Positions 52,981 through 63,315 of a stretch of DNA of 64,000 bases are shown here, piece after piece (position 1 is the first letter of the stretch; every line of letters begins with the position of its first letter). Source of the DNA: Pseudogymnoascus destructans (lineage: Eukaryota; Ascomycota; Leotiomycetes; Thelebolales; Thelebolaceae). A model generated the notes under the pieces. It ran no database searches. It had not been told where the DNA came from and worked only from the letters and a program-made list of their open reading frames with translations. The position numbers and the translations under genes were made by a program. The DNA lies in the NCBI RefSeq assembly GCF_001641265.1, contig NW_020167526.1, positions 496,001 through 560,000 of the forward strand, written 5' to 3'.

Positions 52981-54820
52981 ACGTATTTCACAAGCGAGTT
53001 GGCCACCCAAGCAAGTTGGCCACCAAAACACCAAAACGCGTCAACTTGACTACAGTCAACTATGCCACAACCAACACAAGCCCAATCCTCAAATCAAGAG
53101 GGTAGAATACTATTAGCTATTCAGGCACTAAAGGAACGTCAATTTAAGAGTGTCCGAGCTGCTGCATTATCATACGACGTGTCACGTAGTACCCTTACCA
53201 ACAGAATGAATGGAATGACCTCCCGACGTGATTCTACCCCAAAATCACAAAACCTAACTTCGTACGAAGAGTCAGCTCTTGTTCAGTATATTCTCGACCT
53301 AGATTCGCGTGGATTTCCGCCCCGGCCGCAAGCTGTGCAAGAAATGGCAGACCTACTACTCTCCGAACGAGGTGAGAGCCCTACTGGGAAGAACTGGACT
53401 AGTAACTTCATAACGCGTCGTACGGAACTTAAAGCAAAGTTTAGTCGGAAGTACGATTACAAACGAGCAAAATGCGAAGATCCAAAGATAATTGAAGGGT
53501 GGTTCACCCTCGTACGAAACACAGTCGCAAAATATGGCATCTTAGAGCAGGACATCTACAACTTTGATGAAGCAGGTTTCGCAATGGGAGTTATTGCTAC
53601 TGCAAAGGTAGTCACAAGCTCAGAAGCAAAGAGCCGTCCAAAGACTATACAGCCAGGGAATAGAGAGTGGGTGTCAATTATCCAAGGTGTTAATTCGTAC
53701 GGATGGGCACTCCCGCCGTTCATTATTTTCAAGGCGCAGAATCACCTCTCAGCTTGGTACGAAGACTCAGGATTACCAGACAATTGGGTGATTACGCTTA
53801 GTGAGAATGGGTGGACTTCAAATTCAATTGGGTATGAGTGGATTCAACACTTCAATCGACATACAAATGCTCGTACGGTCGGAACCTATCGCCTTCTTAT
53901 TCTTGATGGACATGAGAGCCACATCTCTGCTCAATTTCAACACTACTGCACAGAACGGAAGATAATTACCCTCTGTATGCCACCACACTCATCACACATT
54001 CTTCAGCCTCTTGATGTGAGCTGCTTTGCGCCACTAAAGCTTTCGTACGGAAAGCAGATTGAAACCTTCGTACGGAACCGGCTAAACCACATCACAAAGC
54101 TTGAGTTCCTCTCTGCATTCAAAGAAGCATTCAAAGCTACGTTTACAGAGCAGAACATCAAGAGCGGATTCCGAGCTACAGGACTAGTTCCGTACGAGCC
54201 ACAGAGTGTCCTCTCTCACTTAAATCTACGCTTAAGGACTCCAACACCTCCTATAGTTGAGAGTGACAATTGGACTTCAAAGACTCCTCAAACTATAAGG
54301 GAGCTTAACTTTCAAACAGAGCACATTAAGAACCGCATCGTACGACATCAGAATAGCTCTCCTACCTCAATTAATGATGCTGTTAGCTGCCTTGTTAAAG
54401 GGGCGGAAATGATGATGCATTCTGCTGTTCTACTTAAGGCAGAAGTTAAGGCTCTACAAGCGGCAAATGAACAGAAAAAGAGGAGGGAAAGGAAGCGCAA
54501 GAGGCGTATAATGCAAGGGGGCAGTCTCTCCGTACGAGAGGGAGAGGATATGCTTCAGAGTGCTGAGGTAGAAGCTCAAGTCCGTACGGAGGTGGCAAGT
54601 GAGCATTGTCGGCAGGTGGGTTCTACAGGCCGACAGAAGCGCTGTGGCATATGTGGTATTATGGGCCATAACTCCCGTACATGTACGAGGCACAAGGATT
54701 CAATTACGATCGAATAAGGGTCATTATGTAGGGTGGTGGTGTAGTAGTAGGCAGTAATAGTCAATTTTGGTGTTTTGGTGGCCAACTTGCTTGGGTGGCC
54801 AACTCGCTTGTGAAATACGT
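52981..54820 (+). mobile_element. intact pogo element, 55-bp inverted repeats
   Basis: 1840 bp flanked by TA (52979-52980, 54821-54822). Inverted ends (52981-53035 and 54766-54820): ACGTATTTCACA, then two 17-bp repeats starting AAGCGAGTTGGCC and AAGCAAGTTGGCC, then ACCAAAACACC. Ends are near-perfect, so insertion is recent. Confidence 0.95.
53062..54717 (+). CDS. pogo transposase with zinc knuckle, intact; CGTACG-rich
   Basis: 551 residues from ATG 53062. psq HTH (about 15-60), CENP-B HTH (about 65-130), DDE core: NFDEAGFAMG (Thr of the usual DETG replaced by Ala), LILDGHESHIS, ILQPLDVSCFAPLK; a Lys/Arg-rich region KKRRERKRKRR (nuclear localisation, about 470) and a terminal CCHC knuckle RCGICGIMGHNSRTC (about 525). 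Identical length and layout to the nested pogo at 13643-15298. Eleven CGTACG palindromes occur in the ORF (see findings). No stops or frameshifts, so potentially active. Confidence 0.92.
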   Translation: MPQPTQAQSSNQEGRILLAIQALKERQFKSVRAAALSYDVSRSTLTNRMNGMTSRRDSTPKSQNLTSYEESALVQYILDLDSRGFPPRPQAVQEMADLLLSERGESPTGKNWTSNFITRRTELKAKFSRKYDYKRAKCEDPKIIEGWFTLVRNTVAKYGILEQDIYNFDEAGFAMGVIATAKVVTSSEAKSRPKTIQPGNREWVSIIQGVNSYGWALPPFIIFKAQNHLSAWYEDSGLPDNWVITLSENGWTSNSIGYEWIQHFNRHTNARTVGTYRLLILDGHESHISAQFQHYCTERKIITLCMPPHSSHILQPLDVSCFAPLKLSYGKQIETFVRNRLNHITKLEFLSAFKEAFKATFTEQNIKSGFRATGLVPYEPQSVLSHLNLRLRTPTPPIVESDNWTSKTPQTIRELNFQTEHIKNRIVRHQNSSPTSINDAVSCLVKGAEMMMHSAVLLKAEVKALQAANEQKKRRERKRKRRIMQGGSLSVREGEDMLQSAEVEAQVRTEVASEHCRQVGSTGRQKRCGICGIMGHNSRTCTRHKDSITIE

Positions 54821-54907
54821 TAACATAATATCTCAATAACAAGAATTAAGAAACCTATAACATAATATCTCAACAACAAGAATTACTAAATATATTACTA
54901 TAACGTA

Positions 54908-55657
54908 ACGTACATGTATAGCGAAAGCCGCAGACGAGCGACGCGACAACTATATAAAACACTACATTTCTCCACCATAAACGATGTCCTAGAAAAATGA
55001 TGAAAGAGACGTTATTTCAGCCCTTCAAGCTATGAAATCCAACCCAAAGTTAAGCGCAATAGCTGCAGGGGAGCTCTATAAAGTTAACTATGAGAAGCTC
55101 TGTCGCCGGAACTGTGGTATACGTGCACGACGTGATATTCTAGCCAATTCACGGAAATTGACAAACCTAGAGGCGATATTGGGGCTTTAGCAGCTTTCAA
55201 CTTCGCTTGTCAAGTATAGGAATTAAGCGTCTTCGTATTAACGTTATAAATTCAAGCAGCAGCGATTGGCTTTTTAGAAGGGTTCTAGCAGAGGAATTTG
55301 AGGGCTTGGTCCATTGTACAGAGTAAAATTATCGCAGGTGCATAGTTGAGAGTAAGAAACATATATATTTTAGATGTAAATCTCTGACTTGGCTATGACA
55401 GGATGCAATTTCGCTTTCTGGATGCACTTCGCTTTCGCCAACCACCTATAGGGTGGTTGGTGCAAACACTAACGATTATGTTAACACCCCTAAGCACCTG
55501 CCTAAGTACTACACAACCTTAGGTTTCTCAAACACTAAATAACCTAACAATCAGTTCTTGTTCAACACATATTCTACCTAGCAGCTAAGGGATTTCCTCC
55601 GTGGATGTCTGTTGTTGAAGATATGGCAAATCGACTACTTGCAACACGCGACGCGCC
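54908..55657 (+). pseudogene. pogo relic of the 13643 family
   Basis: It begins with TA-ACGTACATGTAT and AGCGAAAGC repeats, then a decayed N-terminus (NDERDVISALQAMKSNPKL, RRDILANSRKLTNLE). At about 55175 it is interrupted by roughly 380 bp of unknown sequence and resumes at about 55557 (FPPWMSVVEDMANRLLATRDA), ending at the gypsy-D LTR. The inserted 380 bp hold no ORF I recognise. Confidence 0.7.
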
Positions 55658-55947
55658 TGTTACGATATCAAGTGTGTTACGATATCAAGTGCGCCTTGCA
55701 GCTCAAGTAGGGGTTCAGGGGTGTGGGGAGCTTTCCGGGGTTGGAGCGAAGTTTTCTGTTGTGGAGTGAATTCTCAGAACTGGTCTCACTAAAGAGAATT
55801 CACTCCACAACAACATAGCTGTATATAGATCGAGCCACTGCTCGAGTGCTCCTCGTTGTTACGATATCAAGTGCGCCTTGCAGCTCGAGTGGGGGTTCAG
55901 GGGTGTGGGGAGCTTTCTGGGGTTGGAGCGAAGTTTTCAGTTGTGGA

Positions 55948-57153
55948 CCAATGAACTTCATGATCCTAATTTCAAATCCAAAACCTTCCTTCACACTCTG
56001 GGCAAAACAGCTCAAGAGAGACATGAATCTATACTTGCAAATCGACATGAAAAGGCTGAATGGAATGTTGAAACCTTTGACGAATTCCAGAAACTATCTG
56101 TCGCCAACCAGAAAATGGCATGGACTTTGCACAAGAACATTCTTCGGGACTATTTGGCCCTAGCAGAGGACTCGAATTCGATACTGGCTGAAAAGGATGA
56201 TGCCATTCTCCAGTTACAGGAACTGATCCAGAGCAATGAGCAACAAATCACAGAGCAACAACAATTCAGAAATATCTTGAAAAGCAAACCCAACAAGCTT
56301 TGAAGAATGAACCAGGACACCACTCTCACAGTTGACTGTCAGCTCGGATTCCAGACCCTCCAATCCTCACAGATGGGATAGAGCCAGCATTTGAAGACTG
56401 GGTTGTGAAAATTCGCCTCAAGCTTGAAGCCAACATTGATCATTTTCCAACACAGACTTTACAAATGAGCTACATTCAGAGTCGACTGGGAGGACTGGCA
56501 GTTCGACATGTCAATCCAAGGCTTCGACCAAACTCTACAAACAAATTGCAGACAGCAGAAGAAATTCTCGAACTTTTGGAAAAAGTCTTCAGTGATCCCA
56601 ATCGAAGGCACACAGCTCAAACTGAGTATCGAAAGCTGTATCAGAGAAACAACACCTTTGCAGTGTTCTGGGCTGAGTTCCAAAGGCTCACGACAGAGCT
56701 TGATTACTCTGAAGAAACTTTGCTGGATGACTTGCGCTTCAAAGTCAACCAACAGATGCAGAAAGCCTTAGTGGCTGAAGTTGGAGCTACTACACTTCAC
56801 GAGTTTGCAAAGAAATGCATGCTCATCGACCAGAACATTCAGCGGATCAAGGAACAAGAAGACAAAAGGAAGCCAAAGTCATTTTCGAACAACATGGGCC
56901 AAACTCAAAATCAGGGCCAGGCACTTCAAACTTCAATCCCTCAACCTACAATGGATTCCAACATGCAAAACAAGACGCAGAAGCTGTATCGACCACCGCA
57001 TTAAGATCCAGCAAAAGAAATGCTCATGAAACTTGGGAAATGCTTCATATGCCGACAAAATGGACATCGAGCTCGAGACTGTCCCCAGAAGCTCAAAGCT
57101 CAAGTGAATGAGGTATCTACAGCTGAGTCTATCATCGATTCGGAAAACGAATA
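55948..57153 (+). pseudogene. gypsy-D gag
   Basis: Starts mid-gene (NELHDPNFKSKTFLH). A coiled-coil-like Gag (AQERHESILANRHEKA ... WNVETFDEFQKL), an indel at about 56283, a TGA at 56333-56335, then a capsid-like region (ILELLEKVFSDPNRR, FAVFWAEFQRL), a TAA at about 57002, and a retroviral zinc knuckle CFICRQNGHRARDC. Frameshifted and not functional. Confidence 0.85.
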
Positions 57154-57159
57154 GCCTCT

Positions 57160-60100
57160 AGACAAGTCATCACTAGAGGCAGTGCAGCCAGAATTGCAGC
57201 TTCTTCCTCGAGATCCAGTTTTGATCCGGACACCCCTTTCTTAGCTACTTGTAGAATAGGAAAATACAAAGCTATTGTCGATGCATTGATCGATACTGGT
57301 GCCACAGGTGGAAACTTCATTAATGCTGCTGATGCAGAAAGAATATGTGAAATCGAAGGGATAGCCCCAGTCGAACTTGTGAAGCCAAAACAAGTTGAAG
57401 GATTCAATGGAGAGGCTGCCCCTGCTATCACACATGCTATATATCCTCGACTACAAGTGGGAGAGCATGTGGAAAGCCTATGTCCATTATTCATCACTTC
57501 GCTGGGAAAACATTCCATCATTCTCGGGAAAGCTTGGATGAAGCAACATGGAGTTGTTCTCGATATGATCAATGATCAAGTCCTCTTCACTGGAGATTAT
57601 TGCAACCATTCTATACCAGATCGAGCCCTCGAAACAGAGCCTATATCTAAAAGCGAAAGACAAAGGCCAAAGAAGAAAGCCAAAGAAATGCCTCCTCCGG
57701 AACCTGCTCCGAAAGTGGAAAAACCAAAACCTTGCACCATAGCAATGATTGGCGCAGCACCATTTCGAATGCTCATGAAGCAAAGAGGAGCTCAAGTCTT
57801 TGCTATATCAATGAAGGACATAATCGAGCACAAGAACAAGACCAAAACTGAAGAAATTGACTCTCGACTGATCCTTCCGAAGGAATTTCATGAATTTTTG
57901 GATGTTTTTTCAAAAATGGCAGCAGACAAGCTACCTCCCCATCGACCTTCAGACCATCATATTGAACTCGAAGGTGATGCAAAGCTGGGATATGCACCAC
58001 TCTGGAATATGTCAAAGGAAGAACTTGATTTGGTCGAAGAATATGTCTTCGAGCACTTGCCAAAAGGGTTCATTGAAGCAAGCAAAGCCCCATACTCTTC
58101 ACCCATTATGTTTGTGAGAAAGCCAGGTGGTGGTCTTCGATTCTGTGTTGACTACAGGAAGCTAAATGCCATAACGAAAAAGGATCGATATCCCATACCA
58201 CTCATTGATGAAACGCTGGCCCAAGTCATAGGAGCAAAATATCTCACCAAACTGGACATTCGACATGCCTTCAATCGAATTCGAATGCAGACAGAAGAAG
58301 ATGAAGACCTCACTACATTCAGAACTCGATTTGGATCCTACAAATACAAGGTCATGCCCTTCGGACTCACAAATGGTCCAGCAACATTCCAGAGGTACAT
58401 GAATGAAACCCTCATGGATTACCTCAACCAATTCGTCACCGCATACATGGATGACATTCTTATCTACAGTGCTACTCGAGCGGAGCATACAGAGCACATA
58501 AGGAAAGTCCTACAGAAGCTTCGCGAAGCTGGACTGCAAGCAGATATCTCAAAATGTGAGTTTTTTCGTCCAAGAAACCAAATTCCTAGGACTCATCGTG
58601 GGAGTCAATGGCATTCGCATGGACCCTGCAAAGGTTTCTACTATATTGGAATGGCGAACTCCAAAATCGCTCAGGGATATGCAAGCTTTCATTGGATTCT
58701 GCAATTTCTATCGAAGGTTCATCCGAAATTACTCCAGCATCATGAGGCCATTGGTGAACCTTACCAGAAAGGATCAGATATTCGAATGGACTCATGCATG
58801 CCAAACTGCATTTGAGCTGTTGAAACAAACAGTCACAGAAGCTCCTGTCTTGAGGCATTTCGATAGAAACAAGACAGCCTATGTCGAAGCAGATTCCTCA
58901 GACTTCATCTCATCAGGAGTCTTGTCACAAAAAGATGATCAAGGGGTTCTACATCCAGTGGCATACTTCTCAAAAAAGCTAGCACCTGCAGAATGCAATT
59001 ACGAGATATATGACAAGGAATTGCTTGCAATCATCAGATGTTTCGAAGCATGGAGACCAGAACTTGAAGGGACAGATTTTCCAGTCCAAGTCTTGTCTGA
59101 TCACAAAAGCTTGGAATACTTCATGTCCACCAAGAAGCTGACAAGAAGACAAGCTCGATGGGCTGAATTCCTCTCTCGATACAACTTCCAGATCATCTAT
59201 AGGCCTGGGAAGCAAAATGGAAAAGCAGATGCTTTGACTCGAAGGCCTGGTGACAGACCAGAAGGCAATGATGAGGATGATCGACAAAAGCAACAGCTTC
59301 AGGTGTTGCTACCACCTTTGAGGCTACATCCAGACATTCAGAAACTCAAAGAACAAGGCCAAACAGCTCAGCTAGCTCCAGTGGAAACTCATATCAGAGA
59401 AATGACAATTCTTGAGAAAATCCAAAAGTCTCAACTGGAAGACAAATTCTGCAAGGCTACACTACAGAAGCTTGAGAATGGTGATTGAACAAGCAAAGAG
59501 GTTGCATTGGCTTATTGCGAACTCAAAAACGGCATGCTAGAATATCAAAATCAAGTTTGGGTGCCAGAAACCATTCAGGTGGACTTGTTGAGAGAAGTTC
59601 ATGAACAACCTTCTATGGAACATCCAGGAGCTGGAAATATGCTATGAGTCATGAAACAGCACTATTACTGGCCAAACATGGACAAAACAATAATTCGATA
59701 TATCAAAAACTGCCATAGTTGTCGAAGATGGAAACCATCTCGAGATTCCTACAATGGACTTCTACAACCAATCCCTATTGACAGTCGACCATGGATGGAT
59801 ATATCAATGGATTTCGTGACAGGATTACCACTCTGTGAAGGGAACAATGCTATCTTGGTTGTTACTACCTTCAAGACAATAGGGTTTCATACTTGTGCAT
59901 GGCGGAGTTTGCTGCCAACAGTTTGCCATCAGATGCAACCAAGACAAGTGCGGTTTTTGCGAACAAGGGCTATGAACCAAGAATGAGCTTCGATACAGAG
60001 CAGCAAGCATATCACGAAGCCAAACAAGAGCACAAGAACATAGCTCAGACCATGGCAAAGGTTTGGGAGTTTCTGCAGGATGAAATCACGCTCTCGCAAG

Positions 60101-60579
60101 CAAAAATGGAACATTTCGCGAACAAGAAAAGGAAACCTGCACCACGCTATCAAGTGGGAGACAGAGTATGGCTTTCAACTCGAAATATAAAGACACAGAG
60201 GCCATCAAAGAAGCTAGACCACAAGCAAGTGGGACCTTTTGAAATTCTAGAGCGAATTGGGCAAGTTGCATATCGGCTCAAACTTCCAAACAGCATGAAG
60301 ATTCATCCAGTATTTCATGCCAATCTATTAAGACTTGACTCGAATAATGCAATTGAAGGGCAGCAACAGGAGCCAGAGCCTCCAGTCATTGTCAATGGCG
60401 AAGAGGAGTGGGAAGTGGACGAAATCCTCGACTCAAAAGTTATTCGAAAGAAGCTTTTCTACAAGGCAGCTTGGAAGAACTATCCACCGGATGAGACATG
60501 GTATACTGCAGAGAGCTTTGAAAATTCTCCAGAAGTTACCCAAGCATATCACAGAAAATACCCTCAGAAACCAAAATGA
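57160..60579 (+). pseudogene. gypsy-D pol (PR, RT, RNase H, IN remnant, chromodomain)
   Basis: Protease with LIDTGATGGNFI (about 57286), RT with KLDIRHAFNRIRM and YMDDILIYS, a frameshift at about 58566, RNase H with YDKELLAIIRCFEAWRPEL, a TGA at 59486-59488, integrase zinc finger (HYYWPNM, CHSCRRW), another TGA at about 59645, then a deletion of most of the integrase core (about 59880), resuming FAANSLPSDATKTSAVF, and the chromodomain EEWEVDEILDSKVI. Overall order is standard Ty3/gypsy. Confidence 0.92.
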
Positions 60580-60657
60580 GACCTGGAGACAATTGTTTTT
60601 TTTTTGAAAATGGGATTTCTTGATCAGGAGATCAACTCTGGAGTGGGGGGGGGGGAG

Positions 60658-60918
60658 TGTTACGATATCAAGTGCGCCTTGCAGCTCGAGTGGGGGTTCA
60701 GGGGTGTGGGGAGCTTTCCGGGGTTGGAGCGAAGTTTTCAGTTGTGGAGTGAATTCTCAGAACTAGTCTCACTAAAGAGAATTCACTCCACAACAACATA
60801 GCTGTATATAGATTGAGCCACTGCTCGAGTGCTCCTCTTCTCTTTCCTTTCTTCTCTAGATTGAGTTTAATTCATAATACCCAACTGGCGCCCTATGCCT
60901 TGGTGAACCGTGACAACA
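60658..60918 (+). repeat. LTR-D, 3' LTR of gypsy D
   Basis: TGTTACGATATC ... CCGTGACAACA. It contains an 18-bp perfect inverted repeat (60741-60758 and 60777-60794) just upstream of TGTATATAG, the likely promoter. Confidence 0.75.
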
Positions 60919-61074
60919 ACAACCTTCTTCTTCAACCTTCTTCTTCAACCTTCTTCGTCAACCCCCAACACCCCCAACACCCCCAACACCACCGACACTT
61001 CTAAGATCAAGGAGGTAAGTCTACTCAATCCTTTCTACTTACTTTATAGTAATTGTTATAGTAAGACAGCCACG

Positions 61075-61591
61075 ATGGTTGGAAAACAAAAGAACAACGA
61101 CGAGAAGTCGAAGAACAAGAATACCCAGCAGGTCACAAAACGCCGCAACAACATGAGTGAAGTTGAACGCACAATCGACAACGCCAAGAGGGCAGATACA
61201 GCTGCTGTTTCATATGCCTTGCGAAATCTCCGGGCAACTTCTGAGTTCAAGAACCTCGACAGCCAAGCTCAAGAACGTCGAGTAGAAGCCAAAAAGACCA
61301 AGGTAGCTCTCAAGCGGTAAGATCTATTCCTATCCACTGTTATAGTAATAAGTATAGTAACATAGAAACAGTGTACGTGATGGAAAGCATGCAACTGTTG
61401 TTCAGCAACGTCTTGGGATTGGTGAGGGAGGGGGGGCATATTCTCTTTGGGACGACGGAAACATTGCTTGGGTGTTACGACAGAACAAGAAGGCTGGCCA
61501 ACTACAGGACAGGAAGGAGGGAGGTCGCATGAGACCGGCCCTGGTACCTGGAGGGGCAGCGGGGAATAGTAGTTCCGAAAGTATCACGTGA
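61075..61591 (+). CDS. hypothetical 155-residue basic protein (two exons)
   Basis: Exons 61075-61316 and 61366-61591, joined by a GTAAGA...TAG intron with phase preserved. Basic, Lys/Asn-rich N-terminus (KQKNNDEKSKNKN), a helical middle (EVERTIDNAKRAD), then GIGEGGGAYSLWDDGNIAWVLRQNKK in exon 2. No recognised domain. It lies between gypsy-D LTR and an LTR-B fragment, so it may be transposon-related. The splice model is inferred. Confidence 0.35.
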
Positions 61592-61676
61592 TGGACTTGC
61601 AGGATGATGAGAAGAATCCTAAGAGTCCAGGACTCCGAGGACTCGAGTGAGTTCCCAGGAGTCCACTAGGCACGAC

Positions 61677-61768
61677 GCCTTTGTGTCTGATCCCCTGCCT
61701 CCTCTGATAAGTAAACCTTTACGCAAGAGAACCTCTGTGTCTTCTATCGTTTAGAAGTCAGTGTTACA
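61677..61768 (+). repeat. LTR-B 3' fragment
   Basis: Matches the last 90 bp of LTR-B (GCCTTTGTGTCT ... GTGTTACA). Confidence 0.8.
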
Positions 61769-61907
61769 TTGGGAAACCGAGGATGAGGATGATGAGGTAG
61801 TGCAAGAGGCTATGTGGAGGGAAGATGAGAAGGCCAATGGCGTTGATGATGTTGGAATTCAGAAGATCCAGAGAGAGATGGTGGCACAATCTGTCGCTAC
61901 AACCAAG
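61769..61907 (+). other. unassigned open stretch cut by LTR-C
   Basis: An acidic reading frame (ETEDEDDEVVQEAMW) with no recognisable family is followed by the LTR-C insertion. The sequence after it (62819-63024: AEWYPDDYDTTQHGF, ending SQFYKM-stop) may belong to the same gene but in another frame. Confidence 0.3.
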
Positions 61908-62813
61908 TGTCATACTGACATTCGTTGCACTCAGTTTGCTATCAAACTCAAGAGCAAACTTGGAAATCTCCTCCTCAAACCTACAAGTCACTATACATAT
62001 TTTGGCTTATCACACCAACAACAAGAGCAATACTACTCAACGATTGCTACAACCATCTATGATTCATTACACGTCATTGCTCCTTAGTTACTGGGCCGAT
62101 ATTACCACATAGCATATCTCTACAACCCTCTATGATTCATTACATGACATCACTCATACTACCACATGACATATCTCTACCAACTAGAGGCCTAGGAGCA
62201 TGAACGATAGCTCTAAAAGCTCCTACGAACCTCTATGATTCATTACACGTCATCGCTCTTTAGTTACCCACAAGATTGGTTAAGTTATGACATAATTTGT
62301 CTATGACATAATTTGTCTATAGGGGTACTCTGACCTTGGACCTCCTTTTACTTCCTATAGGCTACGAACCTAAGAGATGGTTCTATGGGATTCTCTTATG
62401 TCGACTACAGTTACCAAGCCTGGTAAGTCATGGAAAGTCTTGGAAAATGAGAGAACTACACTCCTTTAGCATAAATAGGATTGCCCTTTCCTTGAGAAAG
62501 GGCAATCAATACAGTAAATCGACTATCACATACTTCCACATCTTTTTCAAGCTTCCAAGCATTCATCTTGTTACTCCTTGTTTCTGAAAAGTCAGTGAGG
62601 TGTTAACCTCTGACTTACCCCTGAGTTCCCAGACTCAACATTTGTTGCAACTTGTCTGAACCACTTCACTACATCACACACCTGATTGCTGTGTTGTGGA
62701 ATAGTCTAAGCTACAACCCTTTGGCTCTGTTTCCTAAGACAGTGTGTTGTCTTAGTAAATTCATCCCTTCCTTGGGTGGCTAGATTCTCACATCTGGTGC
62801 ACCCACCATTACA
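61908..62813 (+). repeat. LTR-C, long copy
   Basis: 906 bp, TGTCATACTGACATTCG ... CACCATTACA. Flanks CCAAG (61903-61907) and CCCAG (62814-62818) differ by one base, consistent with an old target duplication of a solo LTR. Confidence 0.85.
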
Positions 62814-63315
62814 CCCAGCTGAGTGGTACCCTGATGATTACGATACTACTCAGCATGGTTTCCATGTTGATCTTGATGCTGGCAGAGCATATGAAGCTTG
62901 GGAGATGTTGGCTGAAGAAACTGAGCCTACCAATTTCAAGTGGGTCTTGCCATCCGATGATACATTGGTACTGTTGCCTCCAACAAAAGAATCAGAGGAG
63001 TTTCTCAGCCAGTTCTACAAAATGTAGATTAGTTTCTTCTTCTACAATAGTCTAGGTAGATCAATACACTACTGTTGACGCTACCACTTCTTAGTTTACT
63101 ATAAATATTACTATAATTGGCTTATAAGGCTATAGGCCCATAATACCAAAACACGCTACTACCATATACTCCACAAGTAATCTAAAATACTATAAAGAGG
63201 AGAATTCAAGCGAAATAGAGAAGTACGTATAGAATAGATGTAGACCTTAATAAATATTGAGGTTGACTGTTTTATTTTCCTGATAATAATATAATATTGA
63301 ATATTTTAAAATATT
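62814..63315. other. intergenic; upstream of hAT-3
   Basis: Contains a short ORF (see 61769) and AT-rich sequence. No clear hAT terminal repeat is visible. Confidence 0.4.

Larger units (their letters stand above)
55658..60918 (+). mobile_element. Ty3/gypsy element D with damaged 5' end
   Basis: The 3' LTR at 60658-60918 is preceded by a G-rich purine tract (60641-60657). The 5' side shows two partial LTR starts (55675-55854 and 55857-55947) and then gag without a leader. The start TGTTACGATATCAAGTG is tandemly doubled at 55658-55691. Confidence 0.85.

Noticed and set aside
61769..63024. One gene split by LTR-C (acidic N-part plus AEWYPDDY C-part)
   Set aside because: After removing the LTR the two frames do not join and neither part matches a known family; kept only as unassigned.
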